Source: JAVVEG01 sp041689205
GTDB taxonomy: Bacteria > Pseudomonadota > Gammaproteobacteria > Pseudomonadales > Pseudohongiellaceae
Direction of reading: 5' to 3'
DNA: 64,000 nucleotides
NCBI GenBank assembly: GCA_041689205.1
Contig: JBDNGQ010000209.1
Location: 1-64,000 of the forward strand
The notes under the pieces are model-generated. The model had not been told where the DNA came from. It saw nothing but the letters and a program-made list of their open reading frames with translations, and did not search any database. The number at the start of each line of letters is the position of its first letter. The stretch's first letter is position 1. Shown in pieces: positions 34,940-43,878 of the stretch. The translations under genes and the position numbers were made by a program.

Positions 34940-35509
34940 TCAGGCTTTCGGAGGCGTGACGCCAAGCTGCCCCATATACTTGCCGTTGCGTTGCTTGTAG
35001 GTCATCTCGCACTGCTCATCCGATTGATAAAACAGCATCTGTGCCACGCCTTCATTGGCGTAAATTTTAGCTGGCAGCGGTGTGGTATTAGAAAATTCCA
35101 GAGTGACATGCCCTTCCCACTCCGGTTCCAGCGGAGTTACATTTACAATTATGCCGCAGCGGGCATAAGTCGATTTACCCAGACAGACGGTCAGTACATC
35201 ACTGGGTATGCGGAAGAATTCGATAGTACGCGCCAAAGCAAAGGAATTCGGCGGAATGATACAGTAGGGTTCATCGATACTGACAAAACTGTTTTCGTTG
35301 AAGTTTTTAGGATCTACTACACTGGAAGTGTGGACATTGGTAAATATCTTAAATTCAGTAGCACAGCGAACGTCATAACCGTAACTTGAAGTGCCGTAAG
35401 AAATAACTTTTTCATTGTTGAGGTAGCGCACCTGACCTGGTTCAAAAGGCTCGATCATGCCACGTGTCGTAGCCATTTCCCTGATCCATCTGTCTGACTT
35501 AATGGTCAT
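34940..35509 (-). CDS. dcd: dCTP deaminase
   Basis: 189 residues from the ATG at 35509, giving the usual MTIKSDRWIREM start; an earlier in-frame start (35542) adds 11 unrelated residues. Trimeric dUTPase-fold motifs are present: SSYGYDVRC, the catalytic GKSTYARCGIIVNVTPLEPEWEGHVTLEFSN, and the C-terminal GKYMGQ nucleotide lid. It converts dCTP to dUTP for dTTP synthesis. In Pseudomonas mrp lies between metG and dcd; here a protease gene takes its place. Confidence 0.95.
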   Translation of the reverse strand: MTIKSDRWIREMATTRGMIEPFEPGQVRYLNNEKVISYGTSSYGYDVRCATEFKIFTNVHTSSVVDPKNFNENSFVSIDEPYCIIPPNSFALARTIEFFRIPSDVLTVCLGKSTYARCGIIVNVTPLEPEWEGHVTLEFSNTTPLPAKIYANEGVAQMLFYQSDEQCEMTYKQRNGKYMGQLGVTPPKA

Positions 35510-35644
35510 GCTGCTTAAGCTTCCTGTAAGTTCACCGGGCAATTCCGAGCGCGCATGATACGATCAAACATCGCAAAACTCACTACCCGATTGCAGCTGT
35601 GCGAATTACAGCGCAATCGAAGCAGTTCCGTTTGATTCCCTGAG

Positions 35645-35663
35645 ACGGCCTGTTCAAGGCCGT
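35645..35663. other. Short stem-loop downstream of the Deg-like protease gene
   Basis: ACGGCCT (35645-35651) pairs with AGGCCGT (35657-35663) around GTTCA. It lies between the protease stop (35692) and the dcd start (35509). No T tract follows on the minus strand, so termination is doubtful. Confidence 0.35.
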
Positions 35664-35691
35664 ATTTGACACCTCTATTGATGATCTATTT

Positions 35692-37332
35692 TTACAACCC
35701 AGCTGAGGAGAGCGTCTGCTGCTCTGCGAACAGGCCGTCAGAATAACTGGAAGGTATCCGGTATTGCTGCAGAATATCCTGCTCACTCAGCTGCGCTTCT
35801 TTGTGATCAATCACAACCTGGTAGCCACTCGCATTCTTGAACACTACATGTGAGTTATCATTGTCCCTCAGCATGCGAATGAATTGATGAAAATCACGTA
35901 CCGGCACACCATTCACCTGCTCCACGATCCAGTTGCGCATGTCGTGGTAGCCCAGATTGACGTCAGCTGCCAGCACCTGCAAGGCAACAACCAGTTCACG
36001 CTTCTCTGGAGATGCCCATTCACTGCGCGCCTGCAACAAACCAACCGGCGCGGTACGACTCCAATCAGAACCCCAACGCTTGATCAGGTTCATATTCAGC
36101 GGCACAAACAAAACTCCACCATAGATATAGTATTCAGGGATCCGATCAAACTCTTCCTGGCGCACCAGACTGTAATTTTCCTGACGGCGCTTGGCTACCA
36201 GTTGATCACTGTAAACCTGGCCTTTGCGCGAATACTCGATAGAAATTCCGTCACCAATCTGCTGCAGGTCTATGGCATGTTTATAATTTGTCTGCAAAAC
36301 ATTGCTAACCCGAATGGTGCTGTCTCCAGCCACTGGATAGCCGCCAATGCTTAACAGAACATCGTTCTCCTGCAACACACCTGCAGCGGCAGAGTCATCG
36401 AAAACCTTGATAATCAGCACGCCACTCTGCTCAGACGTCAAGCCGTAGGCAAGTTTAGCCGCTGGACTTTCCAGATCCTGGGTGCGAAAGCCGAGGTCAG
36501 GGAAACCATCGTAGGTGCCATCTTCACTGTCAGTCAGCACGTGGCGAATAATATCGGGCGGCACGAAATAGCCAAGATTTTCAGCCCTGCCACCAGAATT
36601 CGCCTGCATAACCACGCCAACAATCTTTTCATTCACGATCACTGGACCACCACTGTTGCCCGGATTGATCGCAGCATCTAGCTGCCCGGCCAGCAGATAT
36701 TCTCCAGAATGTGCATAAACCTGCTGTTCAACGCGTGACAGAATGCCTTTAGTGATACTCATGGTTCGGCCACCCATCGGATAGCCAAAAACATAAACCT
36801 CTCCATGAGGATCGGGCAGGTCGCCAATCTCAAGTGGCGAGAGACCCAGAAAAAAACCTGGATCGTCGACGGAAATGATTGCAAGATCAGAGGCATGAGA
36901 GACAAAGCTGACCCGTGCCAGATAACGCGTAGGATCATTATGCTTCTGCACCTGCACATAACTGGCATTCGCCACCACATGCGCGTTGGTTAGAATACGG
37001 TTACCGCTGATTACGCTGCCAGAGCCGGTGGATTGGCTTGGCGTTAACAAACGCCAGGGCGTGAAGTAATCTGGTTCAGCGGCAGTGGTATAGACTTTGA
37101 CAATCGAATTTTCGACTTCGCGCATCGAATCTGAAATCTGCGCCTGTGCAGGTAAAGCCTGACTCATCAGCAGGGTTGCGGAAACGATCTGGGCTATAGT
37201 TAGGTGTTTTCCTCTAAATACACTTGATAACTTTGATGTAGACTTTCGCCAATGGTTGGACAGGGGTTGGCATAAAGTCATGCTTAAGGTTTCCTTGATA
37301 GTCTTAAGCAGGACCGTAGATAATTGCAGCAT
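35692..37332 (-). CDS. Exported Deg/HtrA-like trypsin protease with PDZ domains
   Basis: 546 residues. GGAGGA six bases before the ATG at 37332 fixes the start. A long basic leader precedes a hydrophobic signal core (about 43-60) and an AQA cleavage site near 64. The trypsin-like domain has the full triad: H118 in LTNAHVV, D149 in ASDLAII, S227 in NPGNSGGP. A PDZ domain follows (about 275-360, GVLIIKVFDDSAAAGVLQENDVLLSIGG), and a second, divergent one near the C-terminus (VEQVNGVPVRDFHQFIRML). The order resembles the Deg proteases with a degenerate second half known from plants and some bacteria, rather than DegP. It should act in the periplasm on proteins or as a regulator; substrates are unknown. 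Confidence 0.85.
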   Translation of the reverse strand: MLQLSTVLLKTIKETLSMTLCQPLSNHWRKSTSKLSSVFRGKHLTIAQIVSATLLMSQALPAQAQISDSMREVENSIVKVYTTAAEPDYFTPWRLLTPSQSTGSGSVISGNRILTNAHVVANASYVQVQKHNDPTRYLARVSFVSHASDLAIISVDDPGFFLGLSPLEIGDLPDPHGEVYVFGYPMGGRTMSITKGILSRVEQQVYAHSGEYLLAGQLDAAINPGNSGGPVIVNEKIVGVVMQANSGGRAENLGYFVPPDIIRHVLTDSEDGTYDGFPDLGFRTQDLESPAAKLAYGLTSEQSGVLIIKVFDDSAAAGVLQENDVLLSIGGYPVAGDSTIRVSNVLQTNYKHAIDLQQIGDGISIEYSRKGQVYSDQLVAKRRQENYSLVRQEEFDRIPEYYIYGGVLFVPLNMNLIKRWGSDWSRTAPVGLLQARSEWASPEKRELVVALQVLAADVNLGYHDMRNWIVEQVNGVPVRDFHQFIRMLRDNDNSHVVFKNASGYQVVIDHKEAQLSEQDILQQYRIPSSYSDGLFAEQQTLSSAGL

Positions 37333-37419
37333 GAAACTTCCTCCGACATAGACACTGGTTACTATTTACTCAATCCTGGGCGTGGCGGGAGTAAAACCTA
37401 AATCCCGTGCCTGAGTCAA

Positions 37420-39516
37420 TTACATTATGCGCATCCCAGGCTGAGCACCACTGTCCGGCGTTAACAACCAGATGTCTTTCCCCTCTGCACCCCCCGGCCC
37501 TGCTGCAAGTACCATTCCTTCTGACATTCCAAATTTCATTTTACGGGCTTGTAAATTCGCAACCATTACGGTCAGACGACCAATCAGTTGCTCTGGCCGG
37601 TATGCGGATTTTATTCCCGAGAATACCGTACGCAGTTGCGGATGCCCGTCTGCATTAAGACCCAGATCCAGCTGCAGCCTAAGCAGTTTATCCGCCCCCT
37701 CTACATGTTCCGCATGTATGATGCGTGCGACGCGCAAATCGACTTTGGCAAAATCCGGAAATTGTATCTCTGGCATTAGCGGCTCCGCTTTCAGTGGCGA
37801 ACCGATGACTGCAACTGGCGCAGCGGAGCCAGCGCTTCCGGCAGCCGTCAGCGCAGCCTCCGCTGCTGTCTGCTCAACCATCGCATCTACCTTGTCCTGC
37901 TCCACCCGGCTCATCAGCGGAACAAACGCATTTATTTTATGATTCAGCAATGTAGTGTCCAGATCACCCCAGCGTAATGGCGGCACGTTCAAGAATAACT
38001 CCGCCTGCCCGGTCATCGTTGGCAATACCGGTTTCAGGTAAATCATCACCAGACGGAACAGATTAATACCGGTGCTGCACACTGCCTGCACTTCGGGAGC
38101 TTGTTTATCTGTTTTAGCCAGCAGCCAGGGCTGCTTCTCAGCAATGTATTGATTGGCCCGGTCGGCCAGCGTCATTACTGTGCGCATGGCTTTGCTATAC
38201 TCGCGCTGCTCATAGTAGACGGCTATTTCCTTGCCGACTTCCTGAAATGAAGCCACCAGCTCTGGCTCACTGCATTCAGCTGCCAGCATTCCATTAAAGC
38301 CTTTTTGGATAAAGCCCGCGCATCGGCTGGCAATATTAACAACCTTGCCTACCAGATCAGCGTTCACCCGGGTAATAAAGTCATTCAGGTTAAGATCCAG
38401 ATCATCAACCCCACTGCCCAGCTTGGCTGCCAGATAGTAACGCAGGTACTCTGGATTCAGATGTTGCAGCCAGGTTGCCGCATTAATAAAGGTGCCACGC
38501 GACTTCGACATCTTTTTACCATCAACGGTCAGGAATCCATGCACGAACACGGCTGTTGGCTTTCGGTAGCCAGCACTGGTCAGCATTGCAGGCCAGAACA
38601 AAGCGTGGAAATTGATAATATCTTTACCAATGAAATGATAAAGCTCTGCAGAACTTCCCGGTTTCCAATAATCATCAAACTGATAATCACTACGCTCACA
38701 CAAATCCTTGAAGCTGGCCATGTAGCCTATAGGCGCGTCCAACCACACGTAGAAATATTTACCGGGTGTATCTGGAATCTCAAAACCAAAATAAGGGGCG
38801 TCACGGCTAATGTCCCATTCCTGCAAACCGCCTTCCAGCCACTCACTGAGTTTATTGGCAACCTGCTCCTGCAACGCACCACTGCGCGTCCATTGTTTCA
38901 GCATGTCGGAAAATTCAGGCAGTCTGAAAAAATAATGAATTGACTCTTTTTCGATAGGAACAGCTCCTGAAAGAGTCGAACGAGGGTTGATCAATTCGGA
39001 GGCGTTATAAGTGGCGTTGCAGACTTCGCAGTTATCTCCATACTGATCCTCCGCTTTACAGCGCGGACAGCCTCCCTTAACAAAACGATCCGCGAGAAAC
39101 AGGTTTTTTTCGGGATCGTACAATTGCATGATGGTGCGTGAACTGATGTGATCATTGGCGCGCAAAGCTTTGTATATAGACTCAGACAGCTCGCGATTAT
39201 GCTGTGAATGGGTGGAATGATAGTTATCGAACTGGATGTTAAAACCAGCGAAATCCGCCTGGTGTTCCGCCCGCACGCGGTCAATCAATGCTTCCGCACT
39301 GATGCCTTCGTTTTCAGCCCGCAGCATGATACCGGTGCCATGGGCATCGTCAGCACAGACATAAACACAATCCTCGCCTCTCAACCGTTGCATGCGCACC
39401 CAGATATCAGTCTGTATGACTTCCATCAGGTGTCCAAGGTGAATTCCGCCATTGGCATAAGGCAAGGCGCTGGTTACCAGTATTTTCCGCTGCTTTTGTC
39501 CGGTCTGTGCTTGCAC
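37420..39516 (-). CDS. metG: Methionyl-tRNA synthetase
   Basis: 698 residues, the long dimeric type. HLGH at 26-29 and KMSKSRGTF are the class I signatures. A zinc knuckle CPRC ... NCEVC lies near 145-165, and the C-terminal ~110 residues are the EMAP-like tRNA-binding domain (FAKVDLRVARIIHAEHVEGADKLLRLQLDLG). An Ala-rich linker near 555-580 connects it to the anticodon domain. It charges elongator and initiator tRNA-Met. The downstream protease gene begins 87 bases after its stop. Confidence 0.97.
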   Translation of the reverse strand: MQAQTGQKQRKILVTSALPYANGGIHLGHLMEVIQTDIWVRMQRLRGEDCVYVCADDAHGTGIMLRAENEGISAEALIDRVRAEHQADFAGFNIQFDNYHSTHSQHNRELSESIYKALRANDHISSRTIMQLYDPEKNLFLADRFVKGGCPRCKAEDQYGDNCEVCNATYNASELINPRSTLSGAVPIEKESIHYFFRLPEFSDMLKQWTRSGALQEQVANKLSEWLEGGLQEWDISRDAPYFGFEIPDTPGKYFYVWLDAPIGYMASFKDLCERSDYQFDDYWKPGSSAELYHFIGKDIINFHALFWPAMLTSAGYRKPTAVFVHGFLTVDGKKMSKSRGTFINAATWLQHLNPEYLRYYLAAKLGSGVDDLDLNLNDFITRVNADLVGKVVNIASRCAGFIQKGFNGMLAAECSEPELVASFQEVGKEIAVYYEQREYSKAMRTVMTLADRANQYIAEKQPWLLAKTDKQAPEVQAVCSTGINLFRLVMIYLKPVLPTMTGQAELFLNVPPLRWGDLDTTLLNHKINAFVPLMSRVEQDKVDAMVEQTAAEAALTAAGSAGSAAPVAVIGSPLKAEPLMPEIQFPDFAKVDLRVARIIHAEHVEGADKLLRLQLDLGLNADGHPQLRTVFSGIKSAYRPEQLIGRLTVMVANLQARKMKFGMSEGMVLAAGPGGAEGKDIWLLTPDSGAQPGMRIM

Positions 39517-39548
39517 GTCATCTTCCTTTCAATTATTCCCCAACAGAG

Positions 39549-39716
39549 TCAGGCCAGTTCAATCATTTCAAAATCTTCTTTTCCTACGCCGCACTCGGGA
39601 CACATCCAGTCATCCGGAACATCCTCCCAACGCGTGCCAGGTGCAATACCCTCTTCAGGCGAACCCGTCTGTTCATCATAAATATAGCCACAAACCATGC
39701 ATTGCCATTTTTTCAT
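39549..39716 (-). CDS. rubA: Rubredoxin
   Basis: 55 residues, found by translating the minus strand between metG and rsxA. It begins MKKWQCMVCGYIYDE and ends with WMCPECGVGKEDFEMIELA. The two CxxC pairs (CMVC and CPEC) bind one iron, and the aromatic and acidic residues between them (GYIYDE, GTRWEDVPDDW) match the family. It is a small cytosolic electron carrier. It lies 32 bases upstream of metG on the same strand and diverges from the Rsx/Rnf operon. Confidence 0.95.
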   Translation of the reverse strand: MKKWQCMVCGYIYDEQTGSPEEGIAPGTRWEDVPDDWMCPECGVGKEDFEMIELA

Positions 39717-39882
39717 TCAGTCACCGTCTGTATTCGTTACACAGGAAACAAGGGCGCAGATGATACTGCAAGACGATAAAATATTCAGCCGAATCTATCA
39801 GCAAGGACGCTCCCGGTTTGCAGGTATATGCTAGAATCCGGTCACTCCTGCTCCTTATAGATTTTTTAGGAAGATCTGTTAA

Positions 39883-40458
39883 GTGTCTGAAATCTTTTTA
39901 GTTATAGTAAGTTCAGCACTAATTAACAATATTGTACTGGTGCAGTTTCTCGGCGCAGCGCCGGTATTGGCTGCAGCAGATCGCTTCAATCATGCGCTTT
40001 CACTGAGCATACTGAGCAGTGTGGTATTAATTTCGTCCGTAATCTTTAATCATCTGATTGACACGTGGATTTTGCAGCCGGCGGGTCTTACAGCGATTCG
40101 CCTGTTGATATTTGCTCTGGGCATTGCACTGCATGTCATGTTGCTCGGAGTCCTGCTGCGCAGGCATCTGCCTTTGCTGCACCGGCGACTGGGCTTGAAC
40201 TTGACCTTGATAGCGGCTAATACCGCGGTACTGGGATCTTCCATGCTCGTTGTTAACAGAGACGGCACTTTTATAGACAGCGTGAGTTTTGCGGTGGGTT
40301 CTGCCACAGGTTTTTCCCTGGTGATGCTGATGTTCTCGGCTATGCATGACCGCTTGAACAGTGCGGCAGTGCCTCTGCCATTTCGTGGAGCGGCAATCAG
40401 CCTGATCAGTGCGGGGTTAATGGCATTGGGATTCATGGGATTTGTCGGTCTGGTCTGA
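39883..40458 (+). CDS. rsxA: Rnf/Rsx electron transport complex subunit A, lacking its cysteines
   Basis: 191 residues from a GTG (AGGAAG upstream), with about six membrane helices. Alignment by eye with E. coli RsxA is direct: NNIVLVQFLG, HLIDTWIL, AVLG and SATGFSLVMLMFSAMHDRL, PFRGAAISLISAGLMALGFMGF. However the conserved FLGLCP reads FLGAAP (A26), and TTNCAVLG reads AANTAVLG (Thr for Cys). The protein contains no cysteine anywhere. Those two cysteines, with two in RnfE, are known to hold an intramembrane 2Fe-2S cluster in Rnf and Nqr complexes. The subunit therefore looks membrane-competent but redox-altered. It is the first gene of the operon. Confidence 0.88.
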   Translation: MSEIFLVIVSSALINNIVLVQFLGAAPVLAAADRFNHALSLSILSSVVLISSVIFNHLIDTWILQPAGLTAIRLLIFALGIALHVMLLGVLLRRHLPLLHRRLGLNLTLIAANTAVLGSSMLVVNRDGTFIDSVSFAVGSATGFSLVMLMFSAMHDRLNSAAVPLPFRGAAISLISAGLMALGFMGFVGLV

Positions 40459-40527
40459 GCTAAGGTTTGGAATAACGGTCTGGGCTAAGAGTCTGGACTA
40501 ACGGTCGGAGCTAAGAGTTGGAGATTA
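40452..40527 (+). repeat. Three imperfect 25-26 bp tandem repeats between rsxA and rsxB
   Basis: Copies begin at 40452, 40477 and 40503. The shared core is GGTCTGRGCTAAGAGT followed by TGGA and TAAC. The first copy starts inside the rsxA stop region (its TCTGAG includes the TGA). The repeat fills the intergenic gap in front of the rsxB start. Confidence 0.75.
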
Positions 40528-40534
40528 AAGGTAG

Positions 40535-41098
40535 TTGATAGCAGCCTTAATATTAGTAGTGATGGGGTTAATGGTACTCACGGCGATAATCGTATGGCTG
40601 GCGGGAGCTCTGTCTGAAAATTCAGGGGCAAGCCCCGTTGCACTTGAAGAACGCATTAATCTGTTGCTTCCTCAGACACAGTGCGGTCAATGCGGCCACC
40701 CCGGTTGCCGTCCGTACGCACAGGCAATTGCCGCTGGCGAGGCAATTAACAGATGCCCGCCAGGTGGCCCTGAGACGATAGTCAATCTGTCCCGATTGCT
40801 GGGTGTTCCAGCGGTTCCACTGGATGTCAGCCATGGAGAACACCGGCCGCGCAAACTGGCCTTTATCAGAGAAGCCGAATGTATCGGCTGTACCAAATGT
40901 ATTCAGGCTTGCCCGGTAGATGCCATTCTGGGTGCGGCTAAACTGATGCACACGATAATTGAATCAGAATGTACCGGCTGTGATCTTTGCGTAGCTCCCT
41001 GCCCGGTTGATTGCATAGACATGTTATCGGTGCCGGTAACTCCGCAAAACTGGGAATGGTCAATGCCAACTGTATGCGCTGTAAGGAAGGCAGGATGA
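40535..41098 (+). CDS. rsxB: Rnf/Rsx electron transport complex subunit B
   Basis: 187 residues from a TTG start with a modest ribosome-binding site (GGAG 11 bases upstream). The N-terminal hydrophobic helix (about 3-25) anchors it. A 4Fe-4S domain follows with CGQCGHPGC and a distant cysteine in NRCPPGG. Two ferredoxin-type clusters are CIGCTKCIQACPVDAI and CTGCDLCVAPCPVDCI. All cysteine ligands are present, in contrast to RsxA and RsxE. RsxB passes electrons between ferredoxin and the rest of the complex. Its stop overlaps the rsxC ATG by four bases. Confidence 0.9.
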   Translation: MIAALILVVMGLMVLTAIIVWLAGALSENSGASPVALEERINLLLPQTQCGQCGHPGCRPYAQAIAAGEAINRCPPGGPETIVNLSRLLGVPAVPLDVSHGEHRPRKLAFIREAECIGCTKCIQACPVDAILGAAKLMHTIIESECTGCDLCVAPCPVDCIDMLSVPVTPQNWEWSMPTVCAVRKAG

Positions 41099-42756
41099 TT
41101 GCCATACTAAGAGACATTCGTCAGCGCCTGCTGCGCAAACGCGGCTGGCAGCGCAAGCGCTATGGCTTTGCCGGTGGTATACATCCGCCGATTAACAAGA
41201 CCAGATCCCTGCGAGAGCAAATACTCATTGCGCCCGTGCCAAAACAACTGGTGCTGCCTTTGAGCCAACACATCGGTAAACCATCACTGCCTCTGGTACA
41301 GCCTGGAGAGCGGGTTTTTAAAGGACAGTTAATCGCTGCTGCTGATGGTTTGCTTAGTGCACAGCTGCACGCCCCGAGCTCAGGACTAATAAGTGCTATT
41401 GAACTTCGCCCGGTACCACACGCCTCCGGCTTGTCAGGCTGGTGTATCATCCTCGACTGTGACGGAAAAGATGAATGGATTAAAAATCAAAAACTTAAGA
41501 ATAAAAGCTACACTGAATTATCAGCTGATAATTTGATTCGACAGATCTTTGAAGCAGGCATAAGTGGACTAGGCGGAGCCGGGTATCCCACCGAACGCAA
41601 GATCAGCGGATCAGCACAAGCACGAATCCACACACTGATTATTAATGCCGCTGAATGTGAACCCTACATCAGCGCCGATGAAGCCTTGATGCGTGAGCGC
41701 GCTGGTGAGATTAAAACCGGTATCGAGATACTGCAGCATATCCTGCAGCCGCAACAATGTCTGATTGGGATAGAAGACAGCAAACCTGAGGCCATAGAGC
41801 AAATGCTGCTGGCCACTGCTGGCAGTGCCATTGAGCTTGTGGTGATTCCGACAAAATATCCTTCCGGGGGTGAAAAGCAGTTGATCCGAATATTGACCGG
41901 ACAGGAGGTGCCTATCGGCAAGCTGCCAGCTGATATTGGCATTTTGTGTCAGAACATCGGCACCGTCTATGCGATTTACCGTGCCATAATTTGTGCCGAA
42001 CCTCTGATCTCACGCATAACCACGGTCACCGGTGCTGCGCTGGACAGACCGCGCAATGTCGAAACACTGCTGGGTACCCCGGCGGCGGATCTGCTTGCCT
42101 TGTGTGGCGGCAGCAACAGCAGCATTTCCCGATTGATCGTGGGTGGTCCACTAATGGGATTTGGCGCGTCAGATACTGCCATTCCTGTAATTAAAACAAC
42201 TAATTGCCTGCTCGCTCCCTGTGGAGAAGAATTGCCCCCGGCCCCGCCAGCCGAAGATTGCATTCACTGCGGCCTGTGTGTGGAAGTGTGCCCGGTCGGC
42301 TTACTGCCACAGCAACTGAATTTCTACAGTCAGAATGGCAACCACGAACAGACCCGGAAACATAATCTGTTTGACTGCATCGAATGCGGGGCCTGTGCCT
42401 GGGTTTGCCCCAGTCATATTCCGCTGGTGCAGGTTTACCGCGCAGAGAAGTCCCTTATTCGCGAGCAAGAGGCCAGCCGAGTGCGCGCAGACTACTGGCG
42501 GAGTCGTTTCGAATTTCGACAGTTGCGTATTGTCGATCTGGCGGCCGAACGTGAGACCAGAAAGGCAGAGCGGCTGCAGGCGCGGCGCAGCTCCAATATT
42601 GCAGCCGAAGCTGCAGTCCGCATTGAGCCGGTACGCAAAACTGCTGAACAATTAAAAGCCGAAATACAGGCTGCCGTGGCGCGCGCAAAAGCAAAAAAGA
42701 AGGTTGACCAAGCCTGGCGCAGCAATGCTGGCAGTAACTCCGAAGAGCCCTCATAG
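41095..42756 (+). CDS. rsxC: Rnf/Rsx electron transport complex subunit C
   Basis: 553 residues from the ATG at 41095, which forms ATGA with the rsxB stop; the frame is open upstream inside rsxB and that part is rejected. Landmarks are FAGGIHPP, GISGLGGAGYPTE (NADH/FMN-binding loop), INAAECEPYISADE, GILCQNIGT, and two 4Fe-4S motifs CIHCGLCVEVCPVGLLPQQL and CIECGACAWVCPSHIPLVQ. A charged alpha-helical C-terminus of about 100 residues follows but lacks the long alanine/glutamine repeats of enterobacterial RsxC. It should oxidise or reduce NADH at the cytoplasmic side. The subunit looks complete. Confidence 0.94.
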   Translation: MIAILRDIRQRLLRKRGWQRKRYGFAGGIHPPINKTRSLREQILIAPVPKQLVLPLSQHIGKPSLPLVQPGERVFKGQLIAAADGLLSAQLHAPSSGLISAIELRPVPHASGLSGWCIILDCDGKDEWIKNQKLKNKSYTELSADNLIRQIFEAGISGLGGAGYPTERKISGSAQARIHTLIINAAECEPYISADEALMRERAGEIKTGIEILQHILQPQQCLIGIEDSKPEAIEQMLLATAGSAIELVVIPTKYPSGGEKQLIRILTGQEVPIGKLPADIGILCQNIGTVYAIYRAIICAEPLISRITTVTGAALDRPRNVETLLGTPAADLLALCGGSNSSISRLIVGGPLMGFGASDTAIPVIKTTNCLLAPCGEELPPAPPAEDCIHCGLCVEVCPVGLLPQQLNFYSQNGNHEQTRKHNLFDCIECGACAWVCPSHIPLVQVYRAEKSLIREQEASRVRADYWRSRFEFRQLRIVDLAAERETRKAERLQARRSSNIAAEAAVRIEPVRKTAEQLKAEIQAAVARAKAKKKVDQAWRSNAGSNSEEPS

Positions 42757-43878
42757 ATGCGAATCATCGGTTTGCAGAGCACTAACAGCTCACCGCATCT
42801 GCTGGCGGCCGGCAGTACTGCTCGGATTATGCGACTTGTCCTGCTGGCGTGCATTCCTGCGTTCCTTGCGTCCACCTGGTTTTTCGGTATTGGATTGGGA
42901 TTAAATCTGTTGATCGCATGCAGCACAGCCATTACGTTTGAGGCACTTATCAGCATACTGCGCGGGCGCCCGCCGATTCTCTACCTGCGCGACAGCAGCA
43001 TTCTGGTTACCGCAGTACTTCTTTGTTTTGCTATTCCGCCGGGCGCACCGTGGTGGATACCATTTATCGGCAGCAGTTTCGCGGTAATAGTTGGCAAGCA
43101 TGTTTATGGAGGACTTGGCCATAATCTGTTCAATCCCGCTATGGTTGCCTATGTCATGCTGTTGATTTCATTCCCATTGGAAATGACCGGCTGGTATATT
43201 CCAACGGCAGCCAAAGTGGCTGCCGAACGCGCTGATCCCTTAAGCATTCAGGGCATACTGATCAGTCTTCAAATCAGTATCCCTTATCTAAAAAACCTGC
43301 CATTGAGTGAATATAAACCCGCTGCTGACGGTTTCGCGATGGCAACGCCATTAATCGAATACAAATTTGCCGCACCTAATGCCATTTATCGCACCCTTAA
43401 TGCCAGTGGTGAACTTGACGTCTCGCTGTTCGACCGAGCCTCGAAAACCGGTTGGGAATGGGTAAATCTGGGTTTTCTGGCAGGTGGTCTGTTTTTGCTC
43501 TACAAACGGGTGATTACCTGGCATATCCCCGCAGCTGTGATCATTTCACTGAGCCTGCTGGCCTGGTATTTTTATCAACCGGGCAGCGAGGCTATTCATG
43601 GATCGCCTTATCTGCATCTTTTTGTCAGCGCGACCATGATAGGGGCATTTTTCATAGCCACTGATCCGGTCAGTTCGCCAGCCAGCCATGCCGGCAAGAT
43701 TATCTATGGGGTCATTATCGGTATTGCAATCTATTGCATTCGCATCTGGGGGAGCTATCTTGATTCAGTGGGCTTTGCTATTTTGCTCGGCAATACCGTG
43801 ACTCCTTTAATCGATCATTGTGTGCGATCAAGAGTATATGGCTTTGGACGTTTTAAGTTATCAGGGCAGCGGGTATGA
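42757..43878 (+). CDS. rsxD: Rnf/Rsx electron transport complex subunit D
   Basis: 373 residues and about ten membrane helices. PWWIPFIGSSFAVIVGKHVYGGLGHNLFNPAMVAYV matches E. coli RsxD, and DGFAMATPLIEYK contains T197, the threonine that carries covalently bound FMN. FFIATDPVSSP and the closing RSRVYGFG are also conserved. It starts directly after the rsxC stop, and its stop overlaps the rsxE ATG. The usual next gene, rsxG, is missing. Confidence 0.94.
   Translation: MRIIGLQSTNSSPHLLAAGSTARIMRLVLLACIPAFLASTWFFGIGLGLNLLIACSTAITFEALISILRGRPPILYLRDSSILVTAVLLCFAIPPGAPWWIPFIGSSFAVIVGKHVYGGLGHNLFNPAMVAYVMLLISFPLEMTGWYIPTAAKVAAERADPLSIQGILISLQISIPYLKNLPLSEYKPAADGFAMATPLIEYKFAAPNAIYRTLNASGELDVSLFDRASKTGWEWVNLGFLAGGLFLLYKRVITWHIPAAVIISLSLLAWYFYQPGSEAIHGSPYLHLFVSATMIGAFFIATDPVSSPASHAGKIIYGVIIGIAIYCIRIWGSYLDSVGFAILLGNTVTPLIDHCVRSRVYGFGRFKLSGQRV

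Noticed and set aside
38305..38943. 212-codon plus-strand ORF inside metG
   Set aside because: Antisense shadow of a clear metG reading frame, with no recognisable motif.
40452..40527. CRISPR-like repeat array
   Set aside because: Only three imperfect copies in direct tandem with no spacers and no cas genes.
41011..41094. Upstream in-frame extension of rsxC
   Set aside because: It lies inside rsxB; the ATG at 41095 forms the typical ATGA overlap and family start.
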